This document shows, piece after piece, positions 1-7,493 of a DNA stretch of 36,439 bases. Within the stretch, counting starts at the first letter, position 1, and each line of letters starts with the position of its first letter. The notes under the pieces are model-generated. The model saw only the letters and a list, made by a program, of their open reading frames with translations, did no database searches and was not told where the DNA came from. Both the position numbers and the translations under genes were made by a program. The stretch spans positions 1 through 36,439 of the forward strand of contig JAJYPP010000033.1 of assembly GCA_021795235.1 (NCBI GenBank). The letters are read 5' to 3'. The stretch is from a bacterium. GTDB taxonomy: Bacteria > Chloroflexota > Dormibacteria > Aeolococcales > Bog-877.

Positions 1-1
1 C

Positions 2-597
2 CGCACCAAGTGTGACTCATCGAACGTACGTGTCAGACAAGGAACCCACGCCAAGGTGATACCTCCTTCCAATGGTGGAGCTGAAGCCTGTTGGACTCAG
101 CTCTACTCTGGCGGATCACCCACATAAACGCCCTACTCCAGCAGGCGGTGTTGAACGTGGTGATCGGCAACGCCGACGCACACGGAAAGAACCTTGGACT
201 GCTACATCACAGGTCAGGGACGGTGGCGCTGGCCCCGATCTACGACGTAATGGCGACGACGCACTATCCGGGCGTGGACCAGACCTTGGGGATGTATGTC
301 GGGGCCGTGCGCCAGGTCGGAGAGGTCAGGCTGGCCGACCTGGCCGCAGAGGCGACCTCGTGGGGGATGCCAGAGGCGAGGGCCCTCAAGGCGATCGGGG
401 AGGTGGTCGAGAGGGTCCCTGGGGCGGTAACGCTGGCGGCACGCGCTGTTCCTGGTCTGCCTCCCGCGATCGCGGAGCTGGCACTTCACAGAAGCGAAGC
501 ATTGTTGGGGTCAAAGAAGAGTCCGGCGACGTTCTCACTTCCAACGCCTGGCGCGACGCGTCGATCCTCTCGGAGCGGCTCGTCCTCTCGGTGGTAG
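2..597 (+). pseudogene. hipA: HipA-type kinase toxin, broken C-terminal remnant
   Basis: Remnant of a HipA serine/threonine kinase, the toxin of HipBA modules that phosphorylates a tRNA synthetase. From 91 to 597 the frame reads the kinase C-lobe signature NVVIGNADAHGKNLGLLH followed by LAPIYDVMAT, which are the catalytic-loop and metal-binding regions of the family. Just upstream, in a different frame (about 2-130), GGAEACWTQLYS resembles the segment that normally precedes this domain, so a frameshift near 90-130 splits the gene. The last 30 or so codons after GSKK are low-complexity and probably not original. The N-terminal half and any hipB partner lie outside the window or are lost. Certainly non-functional as it stands. 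Confidence 0.75.
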
Positions 598-725
598 TGC
601 CCATCGGTATTGGCTGGCGGGCTTAGCCGCTCGACCAGCACCAAGCATGTTCCATGTTCCCCTCGTGCTCAACCCTGAGGTAGTCGATCACCGATGCTGA
701 GGATCATCTGAAACTCCCCACCCCG

Positions 726-747
726 GAGCTGGCCCGAGGGCCAGCTC
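726..747. other. Perfect hairpin, GAGCTGGCC stem with CGAG loop
   Basis: A 9-bp perfect inverted repeat around a CGAG tetraloop lies between the hipA remnant and the transposase remnant. No T-run follows on either strand, so it is only a weak terminator candidate. It may be part of the terminal structure of the decayed insertion sequence next to it. Confidence 0.35.
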
Positions 748-823
748 AGAATACGTTCGAAACGGAGTAGGACTCCCCAAGCTGACGGTGTTGAAGCCGG
801 TTAAGCCAGAGGAGTCCCAGCCC

Positions 824-1190
824 ATGATCACACGGGGAGAAGATGTGGAAGCGAGTGCATTGAGGCGGCGGGGTGGTCCGCGTCGGCCATCGCCACGCAC
901 CTGGGTAGAGACGGCAAGGCGGCGCGGGATGCCAAGGGTGAGGGAGGCGCGTTGCAACTGCTGGCGGCGATGGTCCATGACCAAGGGGTGGTGCTCCATC
1001 AGCGCAAGGCGGACAGACAAGCAAAACGAGATCCCCGTGGCGCGGGAGGTCATCAAGAAGCTGGATCTAAATGGCAAGATGGTGACCCTGGACCTGCTCC
1101 ACACCCAGCCGGAGACCGCCCAACTGTTGCTCGACCAAGGCGGCGACTATCTGCTCACGGTCAAGGACCCACTGGGGGCTAACTCGCATT
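824..1190 (+). pseudogene. Decayed transposase, IS21-like N-terminus joined to ISAs1-like DDE core
   Basis: Fragments of transposase coding sequence in alternating frames. From 824 one frame starts MITRGEDVE. Another then reads GWSASAIATHLGRDGKAAR, which looks like the N-terminal helix-turn-helix of an IS21 IstA protein. It runs directly into LLAAMVHDQGVVL, and after another frame change NEIPVAREVIKKLDLNGKMV and QGGDYLLTVKD, which is typical of the DDE core of ISAs1-family transposases. Similarity stops near 1190. At least two frameshifts and large deletions make this a fossil, possibly of two elements nested in each other. Family calls are from memory of the motifs. Confidence 0.6.
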
Positions 1191-1402
1191 GTGAAAATCG
1201 GCGCCAGCTGCTACGAGATCCTTGCCAGCTCGGCGCCAGTCTTTATGACAGCGGGGACCCTGGTGGCCACCGCACCGGTTTCGGGGGTGGCCGGCTTTGC
1301 GGCCCCCCAGTCCACGACCGCGACCCTCAACCCGCGAGTCGCGCCATCCGAGCATTGATCGGAGGGTCCGAGGGACAGTCAGCCGGGCGGGGCTGCAGCA
1401 GC

Positions 1403-2941
1403 TCAGGGCAACGATCCGAGCCGGGGCCGGGTCGGATCGAGGGATCCGAGCAGCTCAAGGGTGGAGCGAACCTGGAACAGCGCCTCGGCAGCTCCTCTAC
1501 CGTAGGTGGTCAGCAGGGGGCCGATGGGAACGGGGAGGTCGTGGGTCCAGCTCAGGACCGCGCCCGCCGCGGCCAGGAAGACATCGGTGGAGAGGCCGGT
1601 GGTGATCAGCGAGCCGAGGGCGACCTCGAGCAGCCGCTCGGGATTGAGGTGGACCACAAGCCGGGGCGGGAGCCGCCGGGCGGCCTCGACGGCGCCTATC
1701 AGGATGCTCTCCGCCGGGCCCTGGAGGTCTTCGCCGTGGGGCTTCTCCTCCGGCCGGGCCAGCTGGTGGCTCTCAGCGAGGGTCGCGGCGGGCGGAGCTG
1801 CCCAGGGTTCCGTGCCCACGTAGGGAACGGGCACGGCCCGAGGCATGTGGCCCAGGAAGCCGGGCGGCTGGAATGGTGATGGCACCGCGGGGACGCTAGC
1901 AGCGAGCGGACCTGTGGCGCCCCCGACCGGGACCAAGTCCACCCCGTCGGCGGCCAGGTGGCGGTCCTTCATCGCGGTGTGGACGTAGCGGCTGGTGGTG
2001 GTGATGTCGGAGTGACCGAGCAACTCCCTGGTGAGCTCCACGTTCCCGGTCTGGCTGGTCGTGAGCGTGGCATAGCTGTGGCGGAAGCGGTGGGGATTTG
2101 CCCGGCCGGAGATCCCGGCCTCGGCCAGCAGCAGCCTGACCAGGTCGACCAGCGCCATCTCGCCGATGCGGCCCCGGTTAGGCCCCTGGACCGAGGCGGG
2201 GTTTACGAGGAAGTAGGGGGAGCGCGGCAGCCGGGGCCGGAGCTCTGCGGCATAGACCCTCAGCACCTCGGCGGCCCCGGGTCCGAAGGGGATGATGCGC
2301 TCCTTGGAGCCCTTGCCCAGAACCCGCAGCTCCCGTCGGGAGAGGTTGACCTTGGCGGTCTCCAGGTTGCGCAGCTCGGCGTTGCGGACTCCGGTGCTGG
2401 CGAAGATGACCAGCGCCACATAGCCCACCCAGCGGCGCAGGTCGGAGGAGCGCTCATACCTTTGCGCGAAGCTGAGCATCTGGCGGATCTCGTCCTCGGT
2501 GAAGGGGTCGATGGGGGCGGGCATGACCCGGGGACCCCTGACGCCCCGGACCGGGTTGGGCCTGTTGGGGTCGTCGAAGAGCAGGAACTGGTAGAAGCCC
2601 TTGAGCGCCTGCAGATAGGTGGCGATGGTGCCCGCGCCGATCCTCTGCTCTCGTTCGAACGTGACAAACGCCCGGATGGTGGCGGACGACGCCTCTTCGA
2701 GGCCAAGCGTGGGCTCGGTGGCCGTCAGCCAGCGGTAGTACGCCCGGGCCGCCTTCGCGTAGCTGTCCTGGGTTTCGAAGCTGAGACACCTGACCTCGTT
2801 GAGATGGGTCGTGAATGCGTCCAGCAGGTCCTCGAAGGCATCGTCAGCCGTGCGCCGGCCGCCGGCTCGAGGGCCCGGCCTCCCCTCTCCATAGCGCGGC
2901 GTTCTGGGCCGGGGCTCGGGCGGCCCTGTGCCATCAGGCAT
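1403..2941 (-). CDS. Tyrosine recombinase / integrase (XerC/D-like) with long C-terminal extension
   Basis: Site-specific tyrosine recombinase of 512 residues. An N-terminal SAM-like core-binding domain (LDAFTTHLNEVRCLSFETQ onward) is followed by the catalytic domain with all expected residues: Arg in STGVRNAELRNL, Lys in LGKGSKERIIPF, the HxxR box in HRFRHSYATL, His in LLGHSDITTT and the Tyr nucleophile in SRYVHTAM. About 170 residues follow the nucleophile, ending in a region (VALGSL...LFQVRSTLELLG) that recurs as a fragment at 11385-11626. I chose the ATG at 2941 because MPDG.GP..PRPRTPRYG is preserved in the second partial copy at 9125; a longer in-frame start exists at 2992. The gene looks intact and may drive cassette movement in this island. 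Confidence 0.9.
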   Translation of the reverse strand: MPDGTGPPEPRPRTPRYGEGRPGPRAGGRRTADDAFEDLLDAFTTHLNEVRCLSFETQDSYAKAARAYYRWLTATEPTLGLEEASSATIRAFVTFEREQRIGAGTIATYLQALKGFYQFLLFDDPNRPNPVRGVRGPRVMPAPIDPFTEDEIRQMLSFAQRYERSSDLRRWVGYVALVIFASTGVRNAELRNLETAKVNLSRRELRVLGKGSKERIIPFGPGAAEVLRVYAAELRPRLPRSPYFLVNPASVQGPNRGRIGEMALVDLVRLLLAEAGISGRANPHRFRHSYATLTTSQTGNVELTRELLGHSDITTTSRYVHTAMKDRHLAADGVDLVPVGGATGPLAASVPAVPSPFQPPGFLGHMPRAVPVPYVGTEPWAAPPAATLAESHQLARPEEKPHGEDLQGPAESILIGAVEAARRLPPRLVVHLNPERLLEVALGSLITTGLSTDVFLAAAGAVLSWTHDLPVPIGPLLTTYGRGAAEALFQVRSTLELLGSLDPTRPRLGSLP

Positions 2942-3044
2942 CGTCCGTGCTGTGCCCTCTGGTGCTGACGGCCATCCCGGCATCCCCACCATGCGGTCCC
3001 CCGTCCTGCTACTGCTGACGCTCCTTCTCTCTCAGGTGGTCCCC
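2746..3044. repeat. Long direct repeat, copy 1 (recombinase 5' end plus upstream DNA)
   Basis: This segment and 8928-9192 are clearly homologous at the DNA level, roughly 80-90% identical by eye, with about 30 extra bases here near 2976-3010. It spans the first 65 or so codons of the tyrosine recombinase and its upstream region. In both copies similarity fades just after the decamer GGTGGTCCCC (3035-3044 here, 9183-9192 there), after which unrelated genes begin. Confidence 0.8.
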
Positions 3045-3194
3045 TCTTGGCTTGACATTCGCAGCGTCGCCGCCATCGAGCGGTCCGAGGACATCACCAT
3101 CGGCACGCTGGCGCGCTACGCGACCGTGCTGGGCGCCCATGTCGAGGTCCGGGTCGTCGCGGACGACCAACATCATTTCGAGGTCTTCGCCTAG
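3045..3194 (+). pseudogene. XRE-family helix-turn-helix regulator, 3' remnant
   Basis: The frame ending at 3194 reads WLDIRSVAAIERSEDITI followed by GTLARYATVLGAHVEVRVVA, the second half of an XRE/Cro helix-turn-helix domain plus the short strand typical of HigA-type antitoxins. The start and first helices are missing, replaced by the upstream repeat of the recombinase whose homology ends at 3044. No partner toxin is visible. It is probably the stump of an antitoxin gene cut when the repeat arrived. Confidence 0.6.
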
Positions 3195-3230
3195 CGCCCG
3201 GACGAGGCTGGCGAGTGTGCTCGGGACGCT

Positions 3231-3656
3231 CTACGACCCTGGCTCTTGCAACGCACAGAGCATGGGCAGGGGGTCGTGGAGGTACAAGCCGTCTATCGAC
3301 ACCACGACCCGGTACTGCCCAGGTTGGGGAATGACGACTCCCGATAGATTCACGGCAATTGGCACATGGACAGCCCAGTCTTGAGGGATCATCAGCCCCG
3401 GAGGCGCGGGCCTGGGCATTGGAACCGGGAAGCGCACGTCGGCTAGAGACTGGTCGGCCGAATCTCGGATCTCAATGCGCATCTCATGAGTCGTCGCCAA
3501 CTCAGACGGGTCGATTATCAGCCGAGCGGCGACGGCGCCATGGAGCTCGGCTGGGAATGCAGGATAAGTCGAGTAGTTCCACCCTCCGCCAAGAAGGTGC
3601 ACGAGGTCGTCACGAACTTCAGCCGCAGTCGCGAGAATCACCCAGTCGATCTTCAT
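3231..3656 (-). CDS. Conserved hypothetical protein, DUF6941-like
   Basis: A soluble protein of 141 residues without signal peptide or membrane segment. It begins MKIDWVILATAAEVRDD, has a GGGWNYSTYP motif near residue 25 and ends in a beta-rich half (VVIPQPGQYRVVVSIDGLYL). This matches my memory of the DUF6941 family, small actinobacterial proteins of unknown function with a predicted beta-sandwich. Its ATG overlaps the stop of the mazF-like gene in an ATGA junction, so the two are translationally coupled. It is the third gene of the operon running leftward from 4218. No function can be given; a role tied to the toxin-antitoxin pair is only suggested by the coupling. Confidence 0.6.
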   Translation of the reverse strand: MKIDWVILATAAEVRDDLVHLLGGGWNYSTYPAFPAELHGAVAARLIIDPSELATTHEMRIEIRDSADQSLADVRFPVPMPRPAPPGLMIPQDWAVHVPIAVNLSGVVIPQPGQYRVVVSIDGLYLHDPLPMLCALQEPGS

Positions 3657-4006
3657 GGATCTCCCAGCCGCAGTCCGAGGATTTCTGCAATCTTCGTCTC
3701 CACGGCGCGCTGGTAGTCGGGGTCCTCAAGGCGTCCGATGAAGCCTCGCAGGCGACGCTGGTCCATGGTGTAGCTCAGATGCACTTGGAGGATCGACCTC
3801 TTCCTCAGCCCGGTGCCTTCGGGCTCGATCAGAAGCTCGCCCGGCTAGAGACGCCGGTCAGTGCTCGTGAAGGGTGCCACGGTCACTGCCTGTCCTCGGA
3901 GGTTGTGAGAGTCGGCGGAAAGCACCAGAGCCGGTCGCTCCTTGGCCGGTCCGTGCCCCATCGGCGCACCGAAGTCAGCGCGGTGGATCTCCCACCGCGA
4001 AGGCAC
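3653..4006 (-). pseudogene. mazF: MazF/PemK-like mRNA interferase toxin with one in-frame amber codon
   Basis: A 117-codon frame starts at a GTG at 4006, two bases after the antitoxin stop. It reads VPSRWEIHRADFGAPMGHG and PALVLSADSHNLRGQAVTVAPF, the SH3-like core of MazF/PemK endoribonucleases with the conserved RWEI.RADFG start and the V.V.P.T strand. Codon 54 (3845-3847) is TAG. The frame then continues without further damage: GELLIEPEGTGLRKRSILQV, LRGFIGRLEDPDYQRAVETK, ending at 3653. Except for the amber codon the gene has family-typical length and content. It is therefore either very recently inactivated, a sequencing error, or read through. The stop overlaps the start of the DUF6941-like gene. 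Confidence 0.75.
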
Positions 4007-4008
4007 CG

Positions 4009-4218
4009 TCAATCACCCCAGTCGTAGGGCTCTCCTGCCAACAGTTCATCGAGCAGTTGGCCAGAGTCGGCAAGGAACTCATTGACCGACACGCGCGACT
4101 CAAGTTGAGCAAGCAGCTCCTCCCACTTGGCGGGTCCTCGTCGATCGCCCATATAGCCCGCGTTGATGGACTGCTGCCGTCGCTCGGCCCCGACCTCCAC
4201 GTACATGGTCATAGCCAC
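4009..4218 (-). CDS. Small antitoxin paired with the MazF-like toxin
   Basis: A 69-residue protein encoded directly upstream of the mazF-like gene, with two bases between stop and toxin start. The sequence (AGYMGDRRGPAKWEELLAQL then VNEFLADSGQLLDELLAGEP) is acidic in its C-terminal half, as in many antitoxins that thread an acidic tail into MazF. I do not recognise a specific DNA-binding family. The first codon could be GTG at 4218 or the ATGs at 4212 and 4206. Position, size and charge support the antitoxin role; the family is uncertain. Confidence 0.6.
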   Translation of the reverse strand: MAMTMYVEVGAERRQQSINAGYMGDRRGPAKWEELLAQLESRVSVNEFLADSGQLLDELLAGEPYDWGD

Positions 4219-4324
4219 CTAGTGCAGTCTACCTGCCCCACCGGGCCATCGTGGCGCTTGTTGCCGTAGTCACTCGACCGCTCGGTGGTGCGGGTTCCCT
4301 CATGGACCTGCGGAGGCCCGGCGC

Positions 4325-4423
4325 GAGGCTGAGGAGTTGCGGAGCCAGTTCGATGTGCCGTTCCCCGATGAGGAGCTCTTGCGCGTCGCTCTCCGAGGGG
4401 CGAACGAACTCATCGGCACCTAA
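4325..4423 (+). pseudogene. C-terminal stump of an unrecognised protein
   Basis: The frame ending at TAA 4421-4423 reads EAEELRSQFDVPFPDEELL then RVALRGANELIGT, which has the composition of real helical protein. No start or conserved beginning can be seen upstream. The IS1380 target-site duplication overlaps its stop codon, so the insertion sits at the very end of this stump. Confidence 0.3.
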
Positions 4424-4424
4424 G

Positions 4425-4437
4425 CCTAAAACAAGCG
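4425..4437 (+). repeat. Left terminal inverted repeat of the IS1380 element
   Basis: CCTAAAACAAGCG, an exact complement of 6762-6774, preceded by CCTAAG, which is repeated after the right end. The CCTA start matches the ends of IS1380-family elements such as ISEcp1. Confidence 0.85.
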
Positions 4438-4553
4438 TAGGGGCGACCGGATAGGGCGGGGGGATGTCAGGAAAGCCTTGTGTTCCGGGGTTTTCCAAGC
4501 AAACCAGGCGGAGAGCCGGAGCCGCGCGGGGGTGTTTTGGAGTGAAGGGCCCA

Positions 4554-4916
4554 TCAGGTCGTGCGCCGGCTGCGGGGGGCTGGGGGGTTGCCGAGGCGCC
4601 GCAGGCGGTCGAGCTCGATGGAGGCATCGATCCACTGGTCGAGTAGGAGCTTGAGCTTCTGGTAGTTCTGGATCTGGGATCGGACCTGGGCGAGATGCTC
4701 GGGGTGGACCAGCCCGGTGCGGCTCCTGCCGTGGCGGAAGTAGTTCAGCTGGTAGTAGGGGCCGTGCTTCTGCGGGGGGTCAGCCTTGCAACGGCAGTTG
4801 GGGTTCCCGCAGACGTTGTACTGCAACGATAGGCTCCCCGGGCGCAGGTCGCCCAGGTGAGCCAGGTCCACCTTGATGCGCTCGATGCGCCGGACGATTT
4901 CCGCCTCGGTTGCCAT
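4554..4916 (-). CDS. DUF6788-like passenger protein of the IS1380 element
   Basis: A 120-residue protein with the signature [20 protein letters not shown] followed by [20 protein letters not shown] and a helical C-terminus ([20 protein letters not shown]). I recognise this as the DUF6788 group, small proteins often encoded beside transposases. The C(5)xC cysteine cluster near residues 36-43 may bind a metal. It lies inside the IS ends and is transcribed away from the transposase, with an 89-bp gap holding a perfect 12-bp palindrome. GGAGG just before ATG 4916 supports the start. The role is unknown; a regulator or accessory of transposition is an inference from position. Confidence 0.75.
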   Translation of the reverse strand: MATEAEIVRRIERIKVDLAHLGDLRPGSLSLQYNVCGNPNCRCKADPPQKHGPYYQLNYFRHGRSRTGLVHPEHLAQVRSQIQNYQKLKLLLDQWIDASIELDRLRRLGNPPAPRSRRTT

Positions 4917-4960
4917 CTCTCCTCCGTCTCAATCGGCTGGGGCTCGTAGATGCTAACGCT

Positions 4961-4972
4961 GTAGTATACTAC
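4961..4972. promoter_or_regulatory. Palindrome in the divergent promoter region of the IS1380 element
   Basis: GTAGTATACTAC is a perfect 12-bp palindrome in the 89 bp between the two divergent IS genes. It contains TATACT, a good -10 candidate (4965-4970), placed about 35 bp before the transposase start. It could be an operator for a repressor of transposition. Confidence 0.45.
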
Positions 4973-5005
4973 GGCTACGGCGTTCACGAGCGAGCAGGAG
5001 ACGCT

Positions 5006-6538
5006 ATGAGCGAGTCCAAGGCTAAGCGGCGGCGCAAACTGGCGAGCGAGGCGGCGGCCATCCGGGAAAGGCTCAAGGAAGCGGTCACCCTCAACGAGGC
5101 CGGGCCGCTGCTCGGCCGGGCGAACATCGCCTACGAGCTCTCCGAGCGCGCCAAGGGGATCGCACACGGCGGCATGGGCATGATCGCCAAGGTCGTGAAG
5201 CGCGCCGGCCTGGCCAAAGAGATCGACTCCGCGCTCCACCTGCTGAAGATCCACAAGCCCTACCACGAGTCCGACCACGTGCTGAACATTGCCTACAACG
5301 CTCTCTGTGGCGGGCAGCGCCTGGAGGACATCGAGCTGCGACGCAACGACGCGGTGTTCTTGGACGCCTTGGGCGTGCCCGCCCTGCCGGACCCGACCAC
5401 CGCGGGAGACTTCTGCCGACGCTTTACGGAGAGCCACATCATGGACCTCCAAGCGGCGATCAACGCCGCCCGCCTCAAGGTCTGGGCCACCCAGCCTGCC
5501 TCCTTCTTCAAGGAGGTCGCTCGCATCGACGCGGACGCCTCTATCGTGGAAACCGACGGCGAGTGCAAAGAGGGGATGGACATCTCCTATAAGGGCACCT
5601 GGGGGTACTCGGACCTGGTGGTCTCCCTCGCCAACACCAAAGAGCCACTGTACCTGTCCTCCCGAGGCGCCAACCGGCCCTCCCATGAGGGCGTGATCCC
5701 CCTTTATGACCGGGCGATCGCGCTTTGCCGCAAGGGCGGGTTCCAGAGCATCTTGCTGCGGGGCGACACCGACTTCTCCCTTACCACCGAGTTCGACCGC
5801 TGGGACGCCGACGGCGTGCGCTTCGTGTTCGGCTACGACGCCAAGGCCAACATGGTCAAACAGGCCGCAGGTGTGTCCGATCAGCTCTATCGCGACCTGG
5901 TCGCCAAGGCTGAGCGGGCGATCAAGACAGCACCCCGGCGCCGCCCGGCGAATGTGAAGGACGCCGTCGTGAGAAAACGTGGCTTCAAGGCGCTCCGCCA
6001 GAAGTCCGTCGAGGTCGCTGAGTTCTCCTACCGCCCAGGCGCCTGCCAGCAGGACTACCGGGTCGCCGCGGTGCGCAAGAACATCTCGGTGGAGCAGGGG
6101 GACGATGTCCTCTTCGATGAGTACCGCTACCTGTTCTACATCACCAACGACTGGACGATGACTACAGACGAGGTCGTCGCCGAGGCCCATCAGCGCTGCG
6201 ACCAGGAGAACCTGCACGCCCAGTTGAAGGGGGAGGTGCGCGCCCTGCATGCCCCCGTCAACACCCTGAACGCCAACTGGGCCTACCTGGTGATGGCGTC
6301 TTTGGCCTGGACGCTGAAGGCCTGGTGCGCCCTCTACCTGCCGGTCTCCCCTCGCTGGGCCGGGCGCCACAATGCCGAGCGCAAGCGCCTGGTCGGCATG
6401 GAGTTCCGGACCTTCCGCCAGGCCTTCATCGAGATCCCCTGCCAGATCGTGAAGGGCGCCAGGGCCATTCGCTGGCGCATCCTGGCCTGGAACCCCTGGC
6501 TGGGGGTCTTCTTCCGACTCGACGCCGCCCTCCAGTAG
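5006..6538 (+). CDS. IS1380-family transposase
   Basis: A DDE transposase of about 510 residues that moves the surrounding element. It begins [25 protein letters not shown] at 4996-5000 lies five bases before ATG 5006. Family landmarks are the first acidic motif [20 protein letters not shown], the second [20 protein letters not shown], a [12 protein letters not shown] block, and the third in [20 protein letters not shown]. Length is normal for IS1380 and no frameshift is visible. It stops at TAG 6536-6538, leaving 236 bp of non-coding DNA to the right inverted repeat. Probably active. Confidence 0.9.
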   Translation: MSESKAKRRRKLASEAAAIRERLKEAVTLNEAGPLLGRANIAYELSERAKGIAHGGMGMIAKVVKRAGLAKEIDSALHLLKIHKPYHESDHVLNIAYNALCGGQRLEDIELRRNDAVFLDALGVPALPDPTTAGDFCRRFTESHIMDLQAAINAARLKVWATQPASFFKEVARIDADASIVETDGECKEGMDISYKGTWGYSDLVVSLANTKEPLYLSSRGANRPSHEGVIPLYDRAIALCRKGGFQSILLRGDTDFSLTTEFDRWDADGVRFVFGYDAKANMVKQAAGVSDQLYRDLVAKAERAIKTAPRRRPANVKDAVVRKRGFKALRQKSVEVAEFSYRPGACQQDYRVAAVRKNISVEQGDDVLFDEYRYLFYITNDWTMTTDEVVAEAHQRCDQENLHAQLKGEVRALHAPVNTLNANWAYLVMASLAWTLKAWCALYLPVSPRWAGRHNAERKRLVGMEFRTFRQAFIEIPCQIVKGARAIRWRILAWNPWLGVFFRLDAALQ

Positions 6539-6761
6539 CCGACCTTCCCGCCGTAGCGCTGAGCGAGACCCCTCTGGCGAAGCCATGCCAAAGAACAGCT
6601 CGCCGGGCCGTAGATACCCGGAAAGTGCCGCCCCGATGCCACGATCGGCCCCCTGCCAGCGCCCGGTGACCCGCTCGGGAGTCCCCAGGGGCCGCTGCTG
6701 CCCCCCCCTTGGCCCCCGGGGCGCCTCAGCGGGCCCTCGGAGCGGGGGTTCGTCAGCTCTT

Positions 6762-6774
6762 CGCTTGTTTTAGG
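6762..6774 (-). repeat. Right terminal inverted repeat of the IS1380 element
   Basis: CGCTTGTTTTAGG, exact complement of 4425-4437, followed by the CCTAAG duplication at 6775-6780. Confidence 0.85.
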
Positions 6775-7406
6775 CCTAAGCAGGTGGCCAATAGTTCTGT
6801 CAGCCTGGCTGGGTGGCCACGGTAGAGGCGGGTTGGCCGTGTTCTGTCCGAGATTGGTGCCGCGGCGCTCCCCGTAGCACACATCCGTTCCGTTTCTGCC
6901 AAACTTGCGGTCATGTCCTCACTGCCGTCAGCGTCCCCGGGGCATCTCCGAGATCGGCCCCACTCTCTTATCACTCCCATCGCCCCGGGCCCTGCCTGGG
7001 GCCTAGAAGCTGCCAGGCTCGCCCTGGCACAGATTCCAGGACCACAAGCGGCCCTGACCGAGTCAAGTGCTGCTCCGCCAGAACGTCTCAGCAGGCGTCG
7101 CGACGGGAGGGCACAGGCCAGCGCCAGACGGCGCCGGACTGCTCGGCGAAGTACCGGGTCTGCACCGCCGACTACTCCGGATGAGTTCCCAACTGCACTT
7201 GCCCGAGGGGACCACGCTGGCGCATCGGTGGTGCGTGCCGGACCTGTCCACCGTCTCGCCCCAGGACAAGACTTATGGCCAGGTGCTTAGGGGCCTATCC
7301 CAGACTGATCCAGGAGCGTGCCGCACTGCTCCAATCCCACCGTGATCATCTGCTCCCTCTGGGACGATCCTCGGCAGCGGTCCCTCTCTGTGCGAACGAG
7401 GACTGC
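6775..7406. other. Non-coding stretch, no gene recognised
   Basis: About 630 bp without a convincing gene. Short open frames on both strands have no recognisable motif. The first bases (AGCAGGTGGCCAAT, about 6779-6793) recur immediately after the vapC stop at 13545-13559, so a shared mobile-element end may lie here. Confidence 0.4.
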
Positions 7407-7469
7407 GTGAAGTTGGTAGTCGCTGCCGTGTGAAGTTGGTGTCATGAGTGGCGTGAAATCGGTGGTGAC
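7407..7469 (+). repeat. Three direct repeats with 23-bp period upstream of the DUF4143 ATPase
   Basis: Copies start at 7407 (GTGAAGTTGGTAGTC), 7430 (GTGAAGTTGGTGTC) and 7453 (GTGAAATCGGTGGTGAC), exactly 23 bp apart. The last copy starts 41 bp before the GTG at 7494. A second DUF4143 gene at 33252 also has three upstream repeats with the same 23-bp spacing but another sequence. The spacing suggests binding sites on about the same face of the helix. An alternative is the repeated terminus of an IS21-type element. Confidence 0.6.
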
Positions 7470-7493
7470 CTGGATGCAATTCAAGGGAGGTCT

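Larger units (their letters stand above)
4425..6774. mobile_element. IS1380-family insertion sequence with passenger gene, complete
   Basis: A complete insertion sequence of 2350 bp. Its ends are perfect 13-bp inverted repeats CCTAAAACAAGCG (4425-4437, and its complement at 6762-6774). The flanks repeat CCTAAG on both sides (4419-4424 and 6775-6780). The same bases also allow a 4-bp CTAA duplication with ends starting GCCTA. It carries an intact DDE transposase on the plus strand and a divergent DUF6788-like gene on the minus strand. IS1380 elements are usually about 1.7 kb, so the extra length reflects the passenger. Intact gene, perfect ends and a clean duplication suggest recent insertion. 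Confidence 0.88.

Noticed and set aside
4745..6586. A 613-codon open frame antisense to the IS1380 transposase
   Set aside because: The plus-strand frame has clear DDE motifs and a ribosome-binding site. The antisense frame is low-complexity, as expected opposite a high-GC gene.
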